Part shown: positions 59,644 to 64,000 of the stretch, one piece after another
How positions within the stretch are numbered: position 1 is the first letter of the stretch
Layout: the number at the start of each line of letters is the position of its first letter
Origin: CBDDEH01 sp965226865
GTDB lineage: Bacteria; Chloroflexota; Dehalococcoidia; Lucifugimonadales; JAGWBF01
Assembly: GCA_965226865.1 (NCBI GenBank)
Contig: CBDDEH010000004.1
Span: 496,001-560,000, forward strand
Length of the DNA: 64,000 nt
Direction of reading: 5' to 3'
Notes under the pieces: model-generated
Databases searched by the model: none
What the model was told of the DNA's origin: nothing
Seen by the model: the letters and a program-made list of their open reading frames with translations, nothing else
Program-made: the position numbers and the translations under genes

Positions 59644-59868
59644 GTGACCACTCCCAGGAAGTCCAAGACCCTCACCTTCTCCCTGCCCCCGGAGATGGAG
59701 GCGCAGGTGCGGCGGGTAATGAAGGAGGATGACCTCTCCGTGAGCGAGCTGCTCCGGCAGGCCATCCGCATCTTCATGGAGGAGCGGGAGTGGCGCAGAC
59801 GGGAGCGGCTGGAACGGCTGCGCTCCCGCCGGAATGAGCAGGAAGAGACAAGGAGGACAGACCAATGA
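59644..59868 (+). CDS. Ribbon-helix-helix (CopG-like) regulator
   Basis: Seventy-four residues from GTG 59644: KTLTFSLPPEMEAQVRRVMK then SVSELLRQAIRIFMEEREWR, a standard RHH DNA-binding fold with a charged C-terminal helix. It directly precedes the recombinase gene, overlapping by four bases (ATGA), and follows a perfect palindrome, so it probably represses its own operon with the recombinase. Confidence 0.88.
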   Translation: MTTPRKSKTLTFSLPPEMEAQVRRVMKEDDLSVSELLRQAIRIFMEEREWRRRERLERLRSRRNEQEETRRTDQ

Positions 59869-61523
59869 CAGAGCGATTTGATCTCACGCCAGTGGCCCTC
59901 TACGCAAGAGTGTCCAGCGACCGCCAGGACGTGGACCTGTCCATCGCCGCCCAGCTTAGGGCGCTCAGGGACTACGCCGAGAAGCACGACTACCTGGTCG
60001 CCCGCGAGTACGTGGACGAGGCCGAGAGCGGCCGCATCGCCGACAGGCCCGAGTTCCAGAAGATGCTGAACGAGGCCGCCAAGCCCGAGGCTCCCTTCAA
60101 GGAGATTCTCGTCTGGAAATTCTCCCGATTCACCCGGAAGCGCGAGCACGCCGTCGCCTTCAAGTCCATGCTGAGACGCAGAGGCGTCCGAGTGGTCTCC
60201 ATCACCGAGCAGGCCGACGACACCCCCACGGGCAAGCTCCTTGAGGCCATCATCGAGAGCGTGGACGAGTTCTACAGCGAGAATCTCGCCCAGGAGGTCA
60301 CGCGGGGGATGCGGGAGGCCGCGTCGAGAGGCTTCTGGATGACCACCTACGCACCCTACGGCTACAAGCGGGTCCACGTCCAGGATGGGGCCGCGAAGCG
60401 CCCCAAGCTTGAGCTGAACCCGCCCGCCGACGCCGTGGCCCGCCGCATCTTCGACATGGTGCTACAGGGCAAGAGCATCCTCGACGTGACCAAGACTCTC
60501 AACGCCGAGGGCATCCCAACCACCAACGGCAAGAAGTGGCTCAAGACCACCATCCACACCATGCTCTCCCACGAAGCCTACACCGGCACCGTGGTCTGGG
60601 GAGCCAACGCCAAAGACGGAGCTCCGCCCGTGCGCGTCGAGGACGCACACCCCGCCATCGTCTCCAAGCGGGACTTCCAGAAGGCCAGGAGGTTGCTCGG
60701 CTCCCGCGCCCCGAAGAAGGTGAACCCCCGCCGCGCCTCCAGCCCCTACCTGCTCAGCGGCATCGCCAAGTGCGAGACCTGCGGCAAGGCCATGACCGCA
60801 GCCGAGGCCAAGAGCGGCAAGTACACCTACTACATCTGCCACTCCCTGCTCAAGCGGGGCAAGGGAACCTGCAAGACCCCCAGGCTCAACGCCAAGAGCT
60901 TCGAGAAGCTCATCGTCGACGAGATTCGCGCCAACATCCTCACCGAGTCCAACATCAGAGACCTGGTGAAGCTGCTGGACGAGGAGATGGACGGGGTGGC
61001 CCGCGACCAGCGTCAGCGGCTGGAGAGTATCGACGGGGAGCTTGAGGAGGTGAAGAACCAACTGGGCCGCGTCTGGCACTTCATAGCGAGGAGCGACAGC
61101 GTAGACGTGGCCGAGGCTTCGGACCTCACCGTGGAACTCCGGGAACGCAAGGAGAAGCTGGAGATCGCCACAGAGGAGGCGAGGGCGCTGCTAAAAGAGA
61201 GGCGTCAGTTCCTCGACAGCGCCGACACCATCGCCGCCTTCGCCGCCGAGATGAGCGACTTCCTCAAGACCAGCGAGCTGACTGAGACCAAAGCCTTCGT
61301 CGGCTCCTTCGTCAAGGAGGTCGTGGTCAAGCCCGGCAGGGCCGCCATCGTCTACTCCATACCCACGCCGGACGATAGCTCCCATAGGGGGAGCGGACGC
61401 CGCAGAGATCGCCCTGAACGGGCGAGTTATGAATTCGGTACGTCATGGTGGGCCCGCCAGGGATCGAACCTGGGACCCGCCGGTTATGAGCCGGCTGCTC
61501 TACCACTGAGCTACGGGCCCTGA
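59865..61523 (+). CDS. Large serine recombinase
   Basis: A 552-residue large serine recombinase. ALYARVSSDRQ contains nucleophile Ser17, VWKFSRFTRKREHAVAFKSM is the resolvase core, TYAPYGYKR starts the recombinase domain, a zinc ribbon follows (CETCGKAM...YYICHS...GTC) and a coiled coil ends near residue 480. The last 25 codons (WARQGSNLGPAGYEPAALPL) are the antisense of tRNA(CAT) at 61449-61520, so the frame was completed by target DNA or its stop lost at integration. It probably mobilises the region to its left. Confidence 0.92.
   Translation: MTERFDLTPVALYARVSSDRQDVDLSIAAQLRALRDYAEKHDYLVAREYVDEAESGRIADRPEFQKMLNEAAKPEAPFKEILVWKFSRFTRKREHAVAFKSMLRRRGVRVVSITEQADDTPTGKLLEAIIESVDEFYSENLAQEVTRGMREAASRGFWMTTYAPYGYKRVHVQDGAAKRPKLELNPPADAVARRIFDMVLQGKSILDVTKTLNAEGIPTTNGKKWLKTTIHTMLSHEAYTGTVVWGANAKDGAPPVRVEDAHPAIVSKRDFQKARRLLGSRAPKKVNPRRASSPYLLSGIAKCETCGKAMTAAEAKSGKYTYYICHSLLKRGKGTCKTPRLNAKSFEKLIVDEIRANILTESNIRDLVKLLDEEMDGVARDQRQRLESIDGELEEVKNQLGRVWHFIARSDSVDVAEASDLTVELRERKEKLEIATEEARALLKERRQFLDSADTIAAFAAEMSDFLKTSELTETKAFVGSFVKEVVVKPGRAAIVYSIPTPDDSSHRGSGRRRDRPERASYEFGTSWWARQGSNLGPAGYEPAALPLSYGP
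61449..61520 (-). tRNA. tRNA-Met or Ile2 (CAT)
   Basis: Minus-strand cloverleaf: acceptor GGGCCCG/CGGGCCC, D-arm GCTC/GAGC, anticodon stem GCCGG/CCGGC with loop CTCATAA giving CAT, T-arm CCAGG TTCGATC CCTGG; CCA encoded at 61448-61446. Elongator Met or lysidine-modified Ile cannot be told apart here. It lies inside the recombinase reading frame on the opposite strand. Confidence 0.93.
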
Positions 61524-61963
61524 TGAGGGTGCCTGATGAGGATGAAAGAATAGGGCAGGTTAAGGTTATTCCAGCTATATACCTCTGTCAATGGGATGCA
61601 AAGGTAGGATGGGCTACTTCCCCCTGCCCTCCCCCAAAAGGGTGCCCCCCATCCCCGCTCTTGCTGGTCCTTCCAGTGGAAGGACCCCCTCCCCCTTGTC
61701 ACGGGTGTCCAGAGGGGGTTCCCTTCTGGCGGGGGCGTGGGGGTATCCCCCACCTTCCTTTTCTCTTCCCCTTCCTGGCTAGGAAGGGGTCAGGGGATGG
61801 TCGAAAGGTCTCAAGGTTCGATCCTCCCAGGATGAAGGACAAAGGAGAGGGGGACTGAGGGGGTGAGGGTGTCCTTTACATCCCTTACCCAAATTGATAA
61901 CCTTTACCCAATTCTTCCAGATAGGAGTCCCCTTCTTTGGTCAGGTCAATCGAGCAGGCCAGC
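61524..61963. repeat. GlyRS leader with three perfect hairpins
   Basis: A 440-base G/C-run-rich gap. Perfect stems: GGTCCTTCC/GGAAGGACC (61666-61686, loop 3), GTGGGGG/CCCCCAC (61737-61753, loop 3) and CCCCTTCC/GGAAGGGG (61768-61789, loop 6). No T-box signature (AGGGTGGNACCGCG) is present, so a T-box riboswitch is not supported. No protein gene is seen. Confidence 0.55.
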
Positions 61964-63271
61964 ATGGACAAAATCCTCTCCCTCGCAAAACGGAGAGGAT
62001 TCCTTTTCCAGAGCAGCGAAATATACGGCGGCCTCAACGCCTCCTGGGACTACGGCCCCCTGGGCGCGGAGCTGAAGCGCAACGTCAAGGATGCCTGGTG
62101 GCGTTCGGTAATCTACGACCGTGACGACATGGTGGGTCTGGACGCCGCCATCATCATGCACCCCCAGGTGTGGGTGACCAGCGGCCACGCCGAGGGCTTC
62201 TCCGACCCGCTGGTGGAGTGCAAGGCCTGCCACCGCCGCTTCCGCATCGACGACCTGCCAGATTCCTCCAAATGTCCGGAGTGCGGCGGCGAGTTCACCG
62301 AGCCCCGCCAGTTCAACCTGATGTTCAAGACCTTCATGGGCGCCGTCGAGGACAGCGCCAGCGAGGTGTATCTGCGTCCGGAGACGGCCCAGGGCATCTT
62401 CGTCAACTTCGCCAACGTACTGGTGGCCTCCCGGCGCAAGCTGCCCTTCGGCATCGCGCAGATCGGCAAATCCTTCCGCAACGAGATAACCCCCGGCAAC
62501 TCCACCTTCCGGACCCGGGAGTTCGAGCAGATGGAGATCGAGTACTTCGTCAAGCCGGGCACCGACGAACAATGGCTGGAAGCATGGGTGCAGGAGCGCC
62601 TGCAATGGTACAAAGATTTGGGCATCCGTGAGGATAACCTACGGATCAGGCAGCACGGTGAAGACGAGCTGGCCCACTATGCCAAGAACTGCTACGACAT
62701 CGAGTACCGCTTCCCGTGGGACTGGGCCGAGCTGGAGGGCATCGCCAACCGGGGCGACTTCGACCTGAGCCACCACGGCAAGGCCAGCGGCGAAGACCTG
62801 ACCTACTTCGACGAGGAGACCAAGGAGCACTACTACCCTTACGTCGTCGAGCCCTCGGGAGGTGTCGACCGCGCGGCCCTGGTGTTGTTGCTGGACGCCT
62901 ACGATGAGGAGACAGACACCTCGTCAGGTAAAGAAGACGTGCGGGTGGTGCTGCGGTTCCACCCCAAGATAGCTCCAATAAAGGTGGCGGTCCTGCCCCT
63001 GAGCCGCAACGAGAAGCTGGTTCCCACCGCCCGGGAGGTCCACGCCCTGGTGCGGCCCCACTTCGCCACCCAGTACGACGACGCCCAGAGCATCGGGCGC
63101 CGCTACCGGCGGCAGGACGAGATCGGCACGCCGCTGTGCGTCACCGTCGACTTCGACACCCTGGACGACAAAGCCGTGACCATTCGCGACCGGGACAGCA
63201 TGGAGCAGGTCCGCGTCCCCATCGCAGACCTGGTCGGCACCCTCAACGACAAGCTAGAGATTGGTTGGTAG
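61964..63271 (+). CDS. glyS: Glycyl-tRNA synthetase (eukaryote/alpha2 type)
   Basis: Class II synthetase charging tRNA-Gly, single-chain type. IYGGLNASWDYGPLGAELKR at the start, a CKACHRRFRI...KCPECGGEF zinc knuckle insertion, YLRPETAQGIFVNFANVL (motif-2 region), EFEQMEIEYFVKP and VVEPSGGVDRAALVLLLDAY (motif 3), then the anticodon-binding domain. ATG 61964 starts the conserved DKILSLAKRRGFLF; a longer open frame to 61937 is not conserved. 435 residues, normal for the family. Two tRNA-Gly genes lie elsewhere in the window. Confidence 0.95.
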   Translation: MDKILSLAKRRGFLFQSSEIYGGLNASWDYGPLGAELKRNVKDAWWRSVIYDRDDMVGLDAAIIMHPQVWVTSGHAEGFSDPLVECKACHRRFRIDDLPDSSKCPECGGEFTEPRQFNLMFKTFMGAVEDSASEVYLRPETAQGIFVNFANVLVASRRKLPFGIAQIGKSFRNEITPGNSTFRTREFEQMEIEYFVKPGTDEQWLEAWVQERLQWYKDLGIREDNLRIRQHGEDELAHYAKNCYDIEYRFPWDWAELEGIANRGDFDLSHHGKASGEDLTYFDEETKEHYYPYVVEPSGGVDRAALVLLLDAYDEETDTSSGKEDVRVVLRFHPKIAPIKVAVLPLSRNEKLVPTAREVHALVRPHFATQYDDAQSIGRRYRRQDEIGTPLCVTVDFDTLDDKAVTIRDRDSMEQVRVPIADLVGTLNDKLEIGW

Positions 63272-63281
63272 GGTAGGTGCC

Positions 63282-64000
63282 ATGGAATGGGTCACTTTAG
63301 CACTGTGGTTACCAGCCATTGTATTAGGAGGAGGCGGGCTCGTTACTTGGTTCCGATATCGGAACCAAACTAAGCGTGAGGGTTTCCAAGACTATTTTAC
63401 TAGCTTTGAAAAGCAGATTGAGTCGGCAGAAAAACGTGGTGGTGATGCAGAAGCAAACCGGCTTAGGCAACAGTATGAAAGGGAGCAAGAGGCCTGGAGA
63501 GCCCAACAAACCTTAGAACTCATAGCACCCCAACGGGTGGATGTGGAATCATCCAGCCTGTCTCCGCCTGAGATAGATCAGTTACGCGAAATGCTGGCCA
63601 ATTCCGCTGAATACCCTGCGGCAGCTGTTTCAGCTGGAGGCCACTTCTTGAGAGGGAACGCGTACTATGAAACAGGCCAATATGATCGAGCAATTGACGA
63701 ATTTTCTATTTCCCTTCGGTTGGATCCCGACAACTCTCCAACTTATTACAACCGAGGCACCGCCTACTTCCAAAAGGGTGATTACGACAAAGCTATCGAG
63801 GACTATAATCAGGCCGTAGAGGTTGATCCGAAGCTACAGGCAGCCTATTACAACCGAGGCACTGCTCACATCAACAAGGGAGACTACAACGGAGCTATCG
63901 AAGACTTGAACCATGCCATCGAATTGAATCCAAACGACGCGTCAGCCTACTACAACCGAGGCAATGCTTACTACCAAAGGGGTGATTACGACAAAGCTAT
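63282..64000 (+). CDS. Membrane-anchored TPR protein (partial)
   Basis: Starts at ATG 63282, ten bases after glyS, and runs off the window. An N-terminal span (LALWLPAIVLGGGGLVTWF) is followed by a charged linker, then consecutive 34-residue TPR units, recognisable by repeats of YYNRGTAYFQKGDYDKAIED and AVEVDPKLQAAYYNRGTAH. At least four units are seen. Likely anchored in the membrane with the TPR solenoid in the cytoplasm or periplasm; partner unknown. Confidence 0.88.
   Translation, partial: MEWVTLALWLPAIVLGGGGLVTWFRYRNQTKREGFQDYFTSFEKQIESAEKRGGDAEANRLRQQYEREQEAWRAQQTLELIAPQRVDVESSSLSPPEIDQLREMLANSAEYPAAAVSAGGHFLRGNAYYETGQYDRAIDEFSISLRLDPDNSPTYYNRGTAYFQKGDYDKAIEDYNQAVEVDPKLQAAYYNRGTAHINKGDYNGAIEDLNHAIELNPNDASAYYNRGNAYYQRGDYDKA

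Noticed and set aside
60462..61079. Minus-strand open frame inside the serine recombinase
   Set aside because: Val/Gly/Leu-rich antisense frame of a GC-rich gene with no start signal.
61800..61840. T-arm-like GGTTCGATCC sequence as a tRNA remnant or att site
   Set aside because: Only about ten bases agree with a tRNA T-arm and no acceptor or anticodon arm can be built.
61524..61963. T-box riboswitch ahead of glyS
   Set aside because: The conserved AGGGTGGNACCGCG antiterminator and a terminator with T run are absent; only unrelated stems are seen.

Overview
The window looks like a chromosomal segment of an uncultivated Chloroflexota bacterium, possibly Dehalococcoidia-like. This is an inference from the flavour of the proteins (K+-type membrane pyrophosphatase, paired MmgE/PrpD proteins, tandem FmdB zinc ribbons, B12-binding radical SAM proteins) and from a short palindromic insertion with a CCTTCGGCAAGCTCAGG-type core. 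It was not tested by phylogeny. About half of the window is compact housekeeping sequence and half is a heavily rearranged accessory region.

Core region 1-21.2 kb: on the left are a radical SAM gene cut by the window edge and a pilT-type ATPase. Next comes a co-directional run: cupin, rhodanese remnant, mnmA, rnhB, yraN, two FmdB-type zinc ribbons, thiE and a translin-like gene, many with overlapping start and stop codons. A K+-type membrane pyrophosphatase and tRNA-Gly(TCC), tRNA-Phe(GAA) and tRNA-Gly(GCC) follow. The minus strand then carries a three-gene methyltransferase / UbiA-like / SDR cluster, a radical SAM gene, a pterin dehydratase, a PPOX protein, a HEAT-repeat protein and a tldD/pmbA pair. 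nth and argC are coupled on the plus strand and end at tRNA-Glu(TTC).

Islet 21.18-24.18 kb: a 3-kb element sits in tRNA-Glu, bounded by 55-bp perfect direct repeats of the tRNA 3' half. It holds an integrase C-terminus, a ClpP-class serine protease, an excisionase-like HTH gene and a decayed XRE regulator. Catabolic cluster 24.2-30.2 kb: two MmgE/PrpD paralogues, a ThDP enzyme, a Gfo/Idh/MocA oxidoreductase and an amidohydrolase stump.

IS-rich scar 30.2-48.3 kb: IS1380, three IS3-family elements, an IS1182-like relic, two ISNCY-like copies, an IS21 fragment and IS630 are packed together. They separate stumps of an amidohydrolase, a SIR2-like protein, an aspartyl protease and a twice-frameshifted restriction-modification gene behind a VapBC-type pair. 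A one-spacer type I-E-like CRISPR remnant survives between two IS elements. Apart from IS630, the elements whose ends I could define lack matching target duplications and have unrelated genes on their two sides, so deletions or recombination between IS copies probably shaped the region.

Mobile module 48.3-61.5 kb: an XRE-membrane protein, two HEPN-like genes (one frameshifted), a SEC-C protein, an unknown 566-residue protein with a PD-(D/E)XK-like C-terminus and several small genes precede a control module. That module has a minus-strand array of small HTH genes carrying four copies of one related domain. Divergent from it lie an XRE/ImmA-like pair whose protease gene is interrupted at a run of 16 C, then a ribbon-helix-helix gene under a perfect palindrome, and a large serine recombinase whose frame runs through the antisense of a tRNA(CAT) gene. 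Core sequence resumes with glyS and a TPR protein cut by the window end. Many accessory genes carry frameshifts while the core genes do not, which favours real decay, although homopolymer or assembly errors cannot be excluded.
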